Source: Crocosphaera sp. (lineage in GTDB: Bacteria > Cyanobacteriota > Cyanobacteriia > Cyanobacteriales > Microcystaceae). Taken from it: DNA of 53,194 nucleotides. The position numbers were made by a program, and so were the translations under genes. Position 1 is the stretch's first letter, and every line of letters starts with the position of its first letter. Positions 17,652-26,406 of the stretch are shown here, one piece after another. The stretch spans positions 1-53,194 of the forward strand of contig NZ_JASJEB010000027.1 in assembly GCF_030064895.1 (NCBI RefSeq), in the 5' to 3' direction. The notes beneath the pieces are model-generated. The model did no database searches. It was not told where the DNA came from and saw only the letters and a program-made list of their open reading frames with translations.

Positions 17652-17671
17652 TTAATGGTTATCAACCTTAA
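17652..17671 (-). promoter_or_regulatory. Near-palindromic element at the start of the ImmA/IrrE gene (candidate operator)
   Basis: TTAATGGTTATCAACCTTAA is an imperfect 20-bp dyad with GGTT-ATC-AACC at its centre. It ends 4 bp before the ATG at 17648, where an autoregulating XRE protein would bind. There is no properly spaced ribosome site between it and the ATG, so translation may be leaderless. Confidence 0.4.
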
Positions 17672-17736
17672 AATAAGCTCATTTGTTCTAACTATTTATA
17701 TCATATAGCAATGGATGTGAATATTAAAATTTAACA

Positions 17737-19200
17737 TTAATGAGCATTATTTCTTAAAAAATCTTGATATTCTACAAGTGCATCAACAAAAAAATAATCC
17801 CCCCAAATTACCCCATGACGACACATTTCCATCGAACTTCCTACGATGGATTTAGGATGAACGTAACAGGCATATTTAAGAATACTAGCATTAGCTTCGT
17901 CGGTATTAGGTAAATAGGTTGAAGATGTTAAATCCCAAAGAATATTCTCTACACTATTGACATATTTAGCATAATCTGGATCTGATTTTGGTAATGTTTT
18001 TAATAATTTGAGTATTCCAGAGGCAACAATAGCTGAAGCTGAAGAATCTCTTTCTGTGGATAATTTTTTTTGTTTAGCATAGTCAAAATCCCACGGCGCA
18101 ATATAATCTTTATTATTAGTAACTTTACTGTAAAAATTTCGGTAACTGAGATTATCTAAAAAATAATTAATAGACCCTTTAGTAATTTCTAAAATTTCTG
18201 GATCTTGAGTATAGTAATAAGTAATAGCGGACGCATAAATAAACCAAGCTTGACCCCGTGACCAAATAGAATCATCTGTCCATCCTTGTTTTCCTTCTGA
18301 AAATAAAAATTGTCTATAGGTTGAAGAGTCTATATCATCATCAAAATAGAGTCTTTGCCCAACACCAATATTGTTACTTTGTTGTTGTTTTTGTAATGCT
18401 TTACCAATGGTTTTTATATGACTGATTGCTTGTTGTTTCCATAGTTTACTTTGAACTAAATCTGGGTTATATTTAGCCGCCCATAGTAACTGTTCAACAT
18501 TAATAGCATGGTCTATAAATATTTGCCAGTGGGTCTGTTTATCGTGATTTTTTGCTTGACGTTTAGTTCCAAATGCTCCTATTTCTTCGTGAAAGTTTCC
18601 CTGACCATTAATATAGGGTTTTGCTAGTATTTCTGTTGCCTTAATAATAGTATCTAATTGTTCTTTTTTTTCTAGATCACTAGAATTATCATACCATTTT
18701 CTAAAGACAAAGACATTATTTGCAGCAACATCTTTGATTTTTTCAAAGTCAACATTACGTAAAGGCTCTGACCAAGTTTTAGCATAATTGATCCAAATTT
18801 TTTTTCTGTTTGTATCTGTTTCCGCTTCTTGAATTTTCCATAATAAAGCAGGAAAAAATCCCAAAGTCCAATCATGGTATCTTCCATAAACCCACATACT
18901 TTGGGGTTCAAAATAAAGGCTAGGAAAATACTCATATATTTTGTTACTAAAAGGTGGTTTTCTAGTTTGTAAAGGAAATTTTCTACCAGGAACTCCTCCT
19001 CGTTTTTTTAAATAATTAATTGTTTGATTTGAGCGATATTTTGAAATATTTAAAGCTAATTCTATTCTTTGATTTAATGTTAATTTGTCTCGTTCTTTAT
19101 CTTTTATGTTTAATATATTGACTATAATAAAAATGAATAAGATTAATCCTAATAATGATGACCAGCAAAATAAATAGAATTTAGGTGATTTTTTAAACAT
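17737..19200 (-). CDS. Glycoside hydrolase family 88-like (unsaturated glucuronyl/galacturonyl hydrolase), membrane-anchored
   Basis: Would hydrolyse unsaturated uronic acids from the ends of oligosaccharides produced by polysaccharide lyases. The 487-residue protein has one N-terminal membrane segment (about 9-28) with a short basic start, so the enzyme faces the periplasm. The (alpha/alpha)6 barrel carries the family motifs MWVYGRYHDWTLGFFPALLW, a catalytic Asp region IDHAINVEQLLWAA, WSRGQAWFIYA, SASAIVASGIL and VIWGDYFFVDAL near the end. Its length is normal for the family plus the anchor. No lyase or transporter for uronic acids is close by, so it may serve remodelling of the cell's own polysaccharide. 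Confidence 0.8.
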   Translation of the reverse strand: MFKKSPKFYLFCWSSLLGLILFIFIIVNILNIKDKERDKLTLNQRIELALNISKYRSNQTINYLKKRGGVPGRKFPLQTRKPPFSNKIYEYFPSLYFEPQSMWVYGRYHDWTLGFFPALLWKIQEAETDTNRKKIWINYAKTWSEPLRNVDFEKIKDVAANNVFVFRKWYDNSSDLEKKEQLDTIIKATEILAKPYINGQGNFHEEIGAFGTKRQAKNHDKQTHWQIFIDHAINVEQLLWAAKYNPDLVQSKLWKQQAISHIKTIGKALQKQQQSNNIGVGQRLYFDDDIDSSTYRQFLFSEGKQGWTDDSIWSRGQAWFIYASAITYYYTQDPEILEITKGSINYFLDNLSYRNFYSKVTNNKDYIAPWDFDYAKQKKLSTERDSSASAIVASGILKLLKTLPKSDPDYAKYVNSVENILWDLTSSTYLPNTDEANASILKYACYVHPKSIVGSSMEMCRHGVIWGDYFFVDALVEYQDFLRNNAH

Positions 19201-19405
19201 ATTATTAAATTAATATCGTATCAATAAGATAAATACTACCATATTTTTCTAAGCTGTTTTGCATTTAAACCCCATATTATAGCAGTTTTCAATTGGTTGT
19301 ATCAAAACATCGGTTTAGTGAGGTTGGGGAGTATTTTTCTTGGAGTTTGTAATCTATGAAAATGAAAATTGCTATCATAAAGTTAACCAATAAATTACCA
19401 AAACC

Positions 19406-19434
19406 TCTCCCCGTCTCCCTTTCCCCCCGTCTCC
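19406..19434 (-). repeat. GGGGAGAC-type polypurine intergenic repeat (reverse orientation)
   Basis: On the minus strand this reads as purine-rich GGAGACGGGGGGAAAGGGAG followed by ACGGGGAG. It is the same dispersed repeat as at 14182, 38570 and 50883 and lies in the 272-bp gap between the GH88 and helicase genes. Nothing else is visible in that gap. Confidence 0.75.
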
Positions 19435-19472
19435 GGTGTCAGTCTAGTATAGTAATTTAGATACTTAACAGC

Positions 19473-20954
19473 TTACTCTTCTTCCCCCCATTTTTTATTA
19501 TTTTTTTCTGCTGCCCGTAAAGATTTTTTAGAGGGCATTTCATAGGGAGAATCTAATAATTTTAATTGTTGAGGTTTGGGGGGTTTTATTCCTTCTTTTC
19601 TACGCTGTGATGTTCTTTCTTCGCTGGTATCTTCCGCAACAATTTCATAAAGTGTTGCTAACTTATTTTTACCCTTTCCTTTACGTAAAATACGCCCCAA
19701 TCTTTGCACATATTCCCGTGCAGAACTGGTGCCAGATATAATAATAGCAACTTTAACTTCTGGAACATCAACACCTTCGTTTAAAACATGAGAAGTAACT
19801 AAACTTTTATAAATACCTTCTCGAAACCTGCTTAAAATGTCGTGACGTTCTTTTACTGGAGTTTGATGGGTAATTGCAGGGATTAAAAATTCTTGAGAAA
19901 TGCGGTAAACGGTTGCATTATCATTGGTGAAAATTAACAATGAATCTTGATAATGTTCACAAACTAATTCTGCTAACACTCTTATTTTTCCTTCCGTACC
20001 GGCCGCTATTTCTTTGGCTTGTCTATGGGCTAACATTGCCCGTCTTCCGGCTGGACTTCTGGCACTGGCTTTAACAAAAATTTGCCAACCGTTTAAACTA
20101 CCTAAAGAAATATTAGATTTCCGTAAAAAATCATTTCTAATTTGCATTGATTGTTCATAATTTTTTCGTTCTGTTGGTGATAGTTTAACCTTAATTTCTA
20201 CTACTTTATGATCTGCTAATGTTCCCCCTGCAAGTTCTTTCACTCCCTTGCGATAAACTACCTCACCAATTAAACTATCTAAGTCACGATGGCTACCATC
20301 AGCCCTTTCTGGAGTAGCAGTCAAACCCAAACGATAGGGAGAAATGGCGTATTCTGCAATAACTCGGAAAAAATCAGTGGGAAGGTGGTGACATTCATCA
20401 AATACCTGTAATGCGTAACGATTTCCTATGGTTTCGGCGTGAATAGCCGCGCTGTTGTAAGTGGCAATTAAAATAGGACTGCGATCGCGTGATCCCCCTC
20501 CCAATAAACCCACCTCAATGTCAGGAAACGCTGCACACATCTGCGCATACCATTGGTGCATTAAATCTAAGGTCGGTACTATAATGAGGGTGGTTCGAGG
20601 CGTAGCAATCATGGCTAACTGTGCTAAATAGGTCTTTCCTGCTGCCGTTGGTAAGACAACTACCCCTTTACGTCCTGAAAGCTTCCAAGCTTCTAAAGCT
20701 TCCGTTTGATGGGGATAGGGTTCCCTCTCAAAACTAGGGGTTAAGTCTAAAGGGAAGAAGTCCTTGGCATTATCAACAAAGTTGAGGTTGTTATCTTGCA
20801 AGGTTTCAATCAAAACCCGATAATAAATAGCTGGAACCCGAAACTTCTCGATGCGATCGTCCCACGTGGCAAACTCGATCCATGCTTTCCCTCTTGGGGG
20901 TGGATGTAAAATTAATGTGCCGCGATCGTATTTCAGTTTACTGGGTCGTGCCAT
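19473..20954 (-). CDS. DEAD/DEAH-box helicase of the XPB/SSL2 type (superfamily 2)
   Basis: ATP-driven DNA translocase. The 493-residue protein has the Q/motif I region VVLPTAAGKTYL (about 98-110), DECHHL as the motif II box (D186-H189), GLTATPERADG as motif III and the C-terminal helicase half with VTSHVLNEGVDVPE and QRLGRILRKG (motifs V and VI). The N-terminal 75 residues are the damage-recognition-like part of XPB proteins. Relatives are common in cyanobacteria, so it may be core rather than accessory. The HEPN gene ends 30 bp upstream; the gap lacks a clear ribosome site but has a TACAAT-like box, so an internal promoter is possible. Confidence 0.88.
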   Translation of the reverse strand: MARPSKLKYDRGTLILHPPPRGKAWIEFATWDDRIEKFRVPAIYYRVLIETLQDNNLNFVDNAKDFFPLDLTPSFEREPYPHQTEALEAWKLSGRKGVVVLPTAAGKTYLAQLAMIATPRTTLIIVPTLDLMHQWYAQMCAAFPDIEVGLLGGGSRDRSPILIATYNSAAIHAETIGNRYALQVFDECHHLPTDFFRVIAEYAISPYRLGLTATPERADGSHRDLDSLIGEVVYRKGVKELAGGTLADHKVVEIKVKLSPTERKNYEQSMQIRNDFLRKSNISLGSLNGWQIFVKASARSPAGRRAMLAHRQAKEIAAGTEGKIRVLAELVCEHYQDSLLIFTNDNATVYRISQEFLIPAITHQTPVKERHDILSRFREGIYKSLVTSHVLNEGVDVPEVKVAIIISGTSSAREYVQRLGRILRKGKGKNKLATLYEIVAEDTSEERTSQRRKEGIKPPKPQQLKLLDSPYEMPSKKSLRAAEKNNKKWGEEE

Positions 20955-20984
20955 ATAGTAAGTTAGTATTGTATTATCTTTAAG

Positions 20985-21734
20985 TTATAGAATTTGATGG
21001 ATATTCTCAACAACATCCTCAACAAAATTAACTGTTTCATTGACTAAAATATCATCAATTGGCCATCGGTTTCCTATATTATAGGTTGGATCTATGTCTG
21101 CTTCATGAGCAATTTTGTTTCTACGATCAACAATAAAAGTTAGTTGTTGTTTAATATCTTTGGCTCGTTTGTTCATATTATTCGCTACTTCTTCCCATAA
21201 CTTTTTATCAGAAATTAATCGAATCCCATCAGCAATTTTATCAGGTTGCTGAAAACTTTGATATCCTAATGTTTCTCTAATTTCATTTTCTAACCAACTG
21301 GTATTATTCAATCGGTTGACCATACTATTAGATATGATAGGCAATAATTGAGAAAGCTGATAAGATTGCTGTAAAAATTCTGAACCATAATTTTGCTGCA
21401 TTTCTGTTTCTAACCAACTTTCAATATCTAACGCTATTTTTCTTTCTTGACTCGCTCCTCCTAAAGATACTTTGAAGCGAGAAAATGCTGATTTAGAAGT
21501 ATTTGCTGACACCGCAGGTTCAGGGCGTTGTCCTCGATAAATTTCTAACATTCCTAAAGTAACAACTTCATGAACATAGTAATCTAATGCACTTACAGTT
21601 AACACTAAAGCTGCTCTCAATATATCTGATAAATCCAGTGCAGATGTTGATTGAGCTTTAATAGAATTATGCAATGCAATGAGATCCCTAACTCTCTTTA
21701 TACTAATTCTAAATTGATCAATTGCTGACTGCAT
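20985..21734 (-). CDS. HEPN-domain protein, putative RNase
   Basis: The 249-residue helical protein carries the HEPN nuclease signature Rx4-6H near its C-terminus: R205-N-K-I-A-H210 in IVDRRNKIAHEAD, preceded by an Asp and followed by Glu and Asp. The N-terminal half has the usual long helices (DLSDILRAALVLTVSALDYYVHEVV, here 35-59). HEPN domains cleave RNA in toxins, CRISPR effectors and anti-phage proteins; the subfamily here looks like the RiboL-PSP or MAE_28990-type group, which I cannot confirm. The start overlaps the ParA-like gene by 17 bp and has no ribosome site, so it is translationally coupled to it. Confidence 0.75.
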   Translation of the reverse strand: MQSAIDQFRISIKRVRDLIALHNSIKAQSTSALDLSDILRAALVLTVSALDYYVHEVVTLGMLEIYRGQRPEPAVSANTSKSAFSRFKVSLGGASQERKIALDIESWLETEMQQNYGSEFLQQSYQLSQLLPIISNSMVNRLNNTSWLENEIRETLGYQSFQQPDKIADGIRLISDKKLWEEVANNMNKRAKDIKQQLTFIVDRRNKIAHEADIDPTYNIGNRWPIDDILVNETVNFVEDVVENIHQIL

Positions 21735-22779
21735 AAGCTGATGTTAAATTAATTACTTTATCTGCTAAGTCTGAAAATTCTTGTCTACTCTTTTCTTTTG
21801 ATTCTTGGATTAGATCCACTCCCCATTTCTCTGAGTCTAAGTCTCTATTGATTAAATCATAAAGAGGTTTGTTATATTCTCGGAAACAAACGCCTAATAT
21901 ACTCAAATCTTCAATCTTTTCTAAAAAATAACTATCATTTATTCCTAATTTTTTGTAATCTGTTAAAGGTAACATCATACGATTTTGTACCAAACTTGGA
22001 ATTAATTTATGAGAAATGTCTTCTTCAATTGATTTAAAGTATTTGTCAGAAAAAGATGCTTTTTTACCAATCAAGGCAGCATCATCATAAATAATAATAC
22101 CTAAAAACTTTAGTATAACATTAGGAAAGGGGTAAGTTGCTGTTTTAAAAATTGGCAATGAACTGGCTTTTTTTGCCCACTGATACCATTTAGGTAAAAC
22201 TCTAGATAATGAGTCAATTGACATTGTAGAAAACAAGTCAGGTCTTGTAGGAATAATAAAAAAATCACTGGTCATTAAAATATTTTGATTGATGCCTCCT
22301 AACGCATTACTCATATTAATTAAAATATAATCAGCATTCAATTTACTAGCTGTTTTATTCAATAAATAAGTAATAGAACCTGGTAAATTTTTAAGACTTT
22401 GAACTGTATTTCTTAAATCTTGAGCCGTATTTAATATAGTTTCATATTCAAAAAGACCTCTTTGTCCAGGTAATAAAAATAAACCTTCTTGCTCACCTAT
22501 AGGAATACACTCCACTGCTTCAATAGCCTTAGGTTGAGACTCAAATGCAGGGGATAAACCTGCTTTAATATCTGAATTTTTATTATAAATTGCTTCAATT
22601 CTATCTTGCTCTTCTTTGCTTTTATATCCTAAAGCACTTGCTGTTAAACTACAATTAGGATCAGCATCTACTAAAATAACTTTGTATCCTTTATTTGCCA
22701 GCATCCAACCTAAATAAAATGTTGTAACAGTCTGGCTAGTCCCAAATTCATAATTAAATATAGCAATTTTTTTGACCAT
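21718..22779 (-). CDS. ParA/MinD-like protein with degenerate Walker A
   Basis: The 353-residue protein aligns position by position with ParA-type ATPases. In the canonical ParA encoded at 41175-42062, K11-GGVG-K16-T form the P-loop; here the same positions read E11-FGTS-Q16-T, so the signature lysine and the catalytic lysine are both replaced. The rest of the fold is well kept, including the Walker A' strand VILVDADPNCSLTASAL (D38, D40) and an INMSNALGG switch-like region. It probably binds nucleotide poorly or not at all, or uses a different lysine. A perfect AGGAGGA ribosome site precedes the ATG. The gene opens a tight operon with the HEPN protein and a helicase. Confidence 0.8.
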   Translation of the reverse strand: MVKKIAIFNYEFGTSQTVTTFYLGWMLANKGYKVILVDADPNCSLTASALGYKSKEEQDRIEAIYNKNSDIKAGLSPAFESQPKAIEAVECIPIGEQEGLFLLPGQRGLFEYETILNTAQDLRNTVQSLKNLPGSITYLLNKTASKLNADYILINMSNALGGINQNILMTSDFFIIPTRPDLFSTMSIDSLSRVLPKWYQWAKKASSLPIFKTATYPFPNVILKFLGIIIYDDAALIGKKASFSDKYFKSIEEDISHKLIPSLVQNRMMLPLTDYKKLGINDSYFLEKIEDLSILGVCFREYNKPLYDLINRDLDSEKWGVDLIQESKEKSRQEFSDLADKVINLTSAYAVSN

Positions 22780-22969
22780 TTTATCCTCCTTTTTTTTGAA
22801 TTATATCAAACCCAATAATAATTAACTCTGTTGTTAGCATCTTACTTCATTTTACTTTACACTCGATCATTCTATTTATCTTAATATTTTTCTTATATTT
22901 CCTTGATTATCATAATCTAAGATAGTTTATAATAGATTGACTTTAGGCAATTATATTATTCATTGATCA

Positions 22970-25624
22970 ATGTCCAATTATTCAAAATCAAACCCTAACC
23001 CTAATATTGGCACTAGTGATTCACCTCATACTGATTATCGTAACCTTGATGCTAAGAAATTAACCCCAATGTATCAACATTATGTTGAAGTTAAAGAACA
23101 GTATCCTAACGCTTTATTAGTGTATAGAGTAGGTGATTTTTTTGAATGTTTTTTCCAAGATGCTGTTACTATATCTCAAGAATTAGAATTACATTTAACC
23201 AGCAAAGAAGGGGGCAAAGAAATAGGCAGAGTTGCTATGACTGGTGTGCCTCATCATGCTTTAGATCGTTATAGTCGTTTATTAGTAGAAAAGGGTTATG
23301 CTGTGGCTATTTGTGATCAAGTAGAAGACTCGGCAAAAGCAGCAGCGCAAGGGCGAATGGTAGCGCGAAAAATAACTAAATTATTGACTCCTGGAACATT
23401 AACAGATGAAGGGATGTTATCAGCAAAACAGAATAATTATTTAGCTGCTATTGTTATTGCTGGGGAACATTGGGGACTTGCTTATGCTGACATTTCTACA
23501 GGAGAATTTTTTACTACTCAATCTCAAGATTTAGCTAATCTAAATTTAGAGTTATTAAGACTACAACCAGCAGAAATTTTAATTCCTACAAATGCCCCCG
23601 ATATTAATAGTTTATTACGCCCCGGAGAGAAGTCTCAATATTTAGCTGATGTCTTACCCGACTGTTTTTGTTATTCCCTGCGATCGCAAACACCTTTTAC
23701 TTTAAATGAGGCCAAAAGTAAGCTCTTAATTACCTTTCATCTAAGGTCATTAGAAGGGTTAGGATGCGAACATTTACCCCTAGCTATTCGGGCAGCCGGA
23801 GGTTTATTAGATTACATAGAAGATACCCAAAAAGCCTATCAAGTTCCTCTGCAACTTTTACGGACTTATAGTCAGGTTGATTTCCTCATTTTAGATTACC
23901 AAACCCGTCGTAATTTAGAAATAACTCAAACGGTAAGAGATGGAACATTTCATGGTTCTTTATTATGGGCTTTAGACCGCACCTGTACAGCAATGGGTGG
24001 CCGTGCTTTGCGTCGTTGGTTACTAGAACCATTATTAAGTATTAAAGGAATTATAGCGAGACAAAATACTATAGAACAATTAGTAGAAAATCCATCTTTA
24101 AGACAAGATATCAGACAACTACTGCGCAGTATTTATGACTTAGAAAGAATTAGTGGCAGAGTAGGTTCAGGAACAGCTAATGCGAGAGATTTATTATCAT
24201 TAGCTGAGTCATTAGTCAAGTTAAAAGAATTAGCAGAGTTAGCTATTCAAGGTGATTCTGCTTATCTAAAAGCCCTGCAAAATGTTCCCCCAGAATTAGA
24301 AAAGTTAGGTCAATATGTTATCGATCATCTAGTTGAATCTCCCCCCTTACATTTAAAAGATGGAGGTGTGATTAGGGATGGTATTAATGGTGATTTAGAT
24401 GCCATGCGAAAACGTTTAGAAGATGATCGTCAATGGTTAGCTAATTTAGAAATTACAGAACGAGAAAGAACAGGAGTTTCTAACCTAAAAGTTGGTTATA
24501 ATAAGACCTTTGGTTATTATTTAAGTATGCCTCGCAGTAAAGCAGAACAGGCACCAGAAAATTATGTTAGAAAACAAACTTTAACCAACGAAGAAAGATA
24601 TATTACTCCAGAATTAAAAGAGAGAGAAACTCGCATTTTAACCGCACAAGATGATCTCAATAAATTAGAATATGAAATTTTTGTAGAATTGCGCTTAAAG
24701 GTAGCAGAAAAAGCCCAAGAAATTCGTAAAATTGCAAAAGCAGTCGCTGCCGTTGATGTTTTATCCGGACTAGCAGAAATTGCTGTTTTTCAAGGCTATT
24801 GTTGCCCCGAAATTGTTGATAGTAGAATCATCGAAATTGTTGACGGGAGACATCCTGTAGTTGAACAATCTTTAGGTGCCGGTTTATTTGTCCCTAACTC
24901 AACTAATATGGGAGATAATCAAGGAGAAATTAACCCTGATTTGATTATTTTAACCGGTCCCAATGCCAGTGGAAAAAGCTGTTATTTACGACAAGTTGGC
25001 CTCATTCAACTAATGGCCCAAACCGGAAGTTTTGTCCCTGCTACAAGGGCAAAATTAGCCATTAGCGATCGCATTTTTACCCGTGTAGGGGCCGTGGATG
25101 ATTTAGCAACGGGACAGTCAACTTTTATGGTAGAAATGAACGAAACAGCCAATATTTTAAATCATGCTACCGAAAAATCCTTAATTTTATTAGATGAAAT
25201 TGGACGGGGAACGGCAACTTTTGATGGACTTTCTATTGCTTGGTCTGTGGCAGAATATCTAGCTACAGAAATACAAGGAAGGACAATTTTTGCTACCCAC
25301 TATCATGAATTAAACGAACTTGCTTCTATTCTTACTAACGTAGCTAATTATCAAGTTACTGTGCAAGAATTACCCCATGAAATTGTCTTTTTACATCAAG
25401 TGAGACCAGGGGGGGCCGATAAATCTTATGGTATTGAAGCAGGAAGATTAGCCGGTTTACCAACTTCTGTTATTAGTCGAGCAAAACAAGTGATGAATCA
25501 AATCGAAAAACATAGTAAAATTGCTTTAGGATTACGAGAAGGAATTACCCAAGTTAACCCTATTAAAAACAGTCGAAATAAACAAGAATTAATCGAACAA
25601 TTGGATATTTTTGATGATTTCTAA
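22970..25624 (+). CDS. mutS: DNA mismatch repair protein MutS
   Basis: Recognises base mismatches and starts repair. The 884-residue protein has the mismatch-recognition domain with the conserved VGDFFECF (the Phe-x-Glu reading motif), connector and lever domains, and the ATPase: GPNASGKS (Walker A, about residue 662-669), [17 protein letters not shown] (Walker B and signature) and FATHYHEL. The C-terminus ends in the short beta-clamp-like helix region QLDIFDD. Full length for MutS1. It is divergent from the ParA-like gene, with 190 bp between, where a TTGATT...TATAAT element and a CTAAGATAGTTTATAATA word stand. Confidence 0.97.
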   Translation: MSNYSKSNPNPNIGTSDSPHTDYRNLDAKKLTPMYQHYVEVKEQYPNALLVYRVGDFFECFFQDAVTISQELELHLTSKEGGKEIGRVAMTGVPHHALDRYSRLLVEKGYAVAICDQVEDSAKAAAQGRMVARKITKLLTPGTLTDEGMLSAKQNNYLAAIVIAGEHWGLAYADISTGEFFTTQSQDLANLNLELLRLQPAEILIPTNAPDINSLLRPGEKSQYLADVLPDCFCYSLRSQTPFTLNEAKSKLLITFHLRSLEGLGCEHLPLAIRAAGGLLDYIEDTQKAYQVPLQLLRTYSQVDFLILDYQTRRNLEITQTVRDGTFHGSLLWALDRTCTAMGGRALRRWLLEPLLSIKGIIARQNTIEQLVENPSLRQDIRQLLRSIYDLERISGRVGSGTANARDLLSLAESLVKLKELAELAIQGDSAYLKALQNVPPELEKLGQYVIDHLVESPPLHLKDGGVIRDGINGDLDAMRKRLEDDRQWLANLEITERERTGVSNLKVGYNKTFGYYLSMPRSKAEQAPENYVRKQTLTNEERYITPELKERETRILTAQDDLNKLEYEIFVELRLKVAEKAQEIRKIAKAVAAVDVLSGLAEIAVFQGYCCPEIVDSRIIEIVDGRHPVVEQSLGAGLFVPNSTNMGDNQGEINPDLIILTGPNASGKSCYLRQVGLIQLMAQTGSFVPATRAKLAISDRIFTRVGAVDDLATGQSTFMVEMNETANILNHATEKSLILLDEIGRGTATFDGLSIAWSVAEYLATEIQGRTIFATHYHELNELASILTNVANYQVTVQELPHEIVFLHQVRPGGADKSYGIEAGRLAGLPTSVISRAKQVMNQIEKHSKIALGLREGITQVNPIKNSRNKQELIEQLDIFDDF

Positions 25625-25645
25625 GGGCAAAGTAAATCTAATCAG

Positions 25646-26359
25646 CTAAACTGAATTATCTTTCAAAAGAGTCGCAACTTGTTGAGAAAACCAAATTGCT
25701 GCCATCCCATTTGTTTCAGTTTCTAAGCGTTGTAAAGTCTGATTTATCAATGATATTTTAAGTCCCTTTAAAGCTTCAGAAATATCAACTTCTTGATAAA
25801 TTCCATTCTCTGCTAAAATAAAAGCAATGACTCGTTGTCCTCGCACATCAATGACCCAATATTCTCGAATACCTAATTGTGCATAAAGATGTTTTTTCTC
25901 GTCTAAGTCTTTTGCAAGAGTCGTATCACCCACTTCTCCTACTAAATCAGGTACTCTGAATTCTGCTAAGTTTATATAGCGTCTTTCTCCCATTTGCCAA
26001 GTAGGATAATCATGGCCTAAATATAACACTAAATCAGGTGCGGCCGCTTGTGTTTTCGGTTTTTCTAGTTGACAACGATTTAATAAGCTGAATTTTTCTT
26101 CTGGATGACGCGAGAACCAAGCAAATACTAGCATGGTTAGTAACTCGCAAAATTGAGAATGGTTAATTCCTTCCCGTCCCATTTCTATTAATAAATAATT
26201 TTTATCAAAAAAGAGTTTTAGCGCATCTTGTGTTTCATCATCTCGATAAGTCAGGTAATCTGACCAGGTTGCAGGTTGCAATTGAACAATATCATTATCT
26301 AGACTTTGAGGGGAAATAGAAGTAATCATTTTCCAGTAGCGATCGCTTTCAACTTTCAT
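25646..26359 (-). CDS. Uma2/DUF820 family putative endonuclease
   Basis: A 237-residue protein of the Uma2 family, which has a PD-(D/E)xK-type fold and is present in many copies in cyanobacteria. Family motifs are PDLVLYLGHD (Asp of the first acidic strand), VPDLVGEVGDTT and KKHLYAQLGIREYWVID (the signature YAxxGIxEYWxID) and the last strand GKIIVT-like segment is replaced by ISLINQTLQRL. The start could be 10 residues downstream (MITSISPQ). The physiological role of the family is unknown; the second copy in this window is at 35758-36306. It follows mutS convergently after 21 bp. Confidence 0.8.
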   Translation of the reverse strand: MKVESDRYWKMITSISPQSLDNDIVQLQPATWSDYLTYRDDETQDALKLFFDKNYLLIEMGREGINHSQFCELLTMLVFAWFSRHPEEKFSLLNRCQLEKPKTQAAAPDLVLYLGHDYPTWQMGERRYINLAEFRVPDLVGEVGDTTLAKDLDEKKHLYAQLGIREYWVIDVRGQRVIAFILAENGIYQEVDISEALKGLKISLINQTLQRLETETNGMAAIWFSQQVATLLKDNSV

Positions 26360-26406
26360 TATAGGACAACAAAAATAAAAAGCGATCGCTTTTTATAAAT
26401 TATTTC

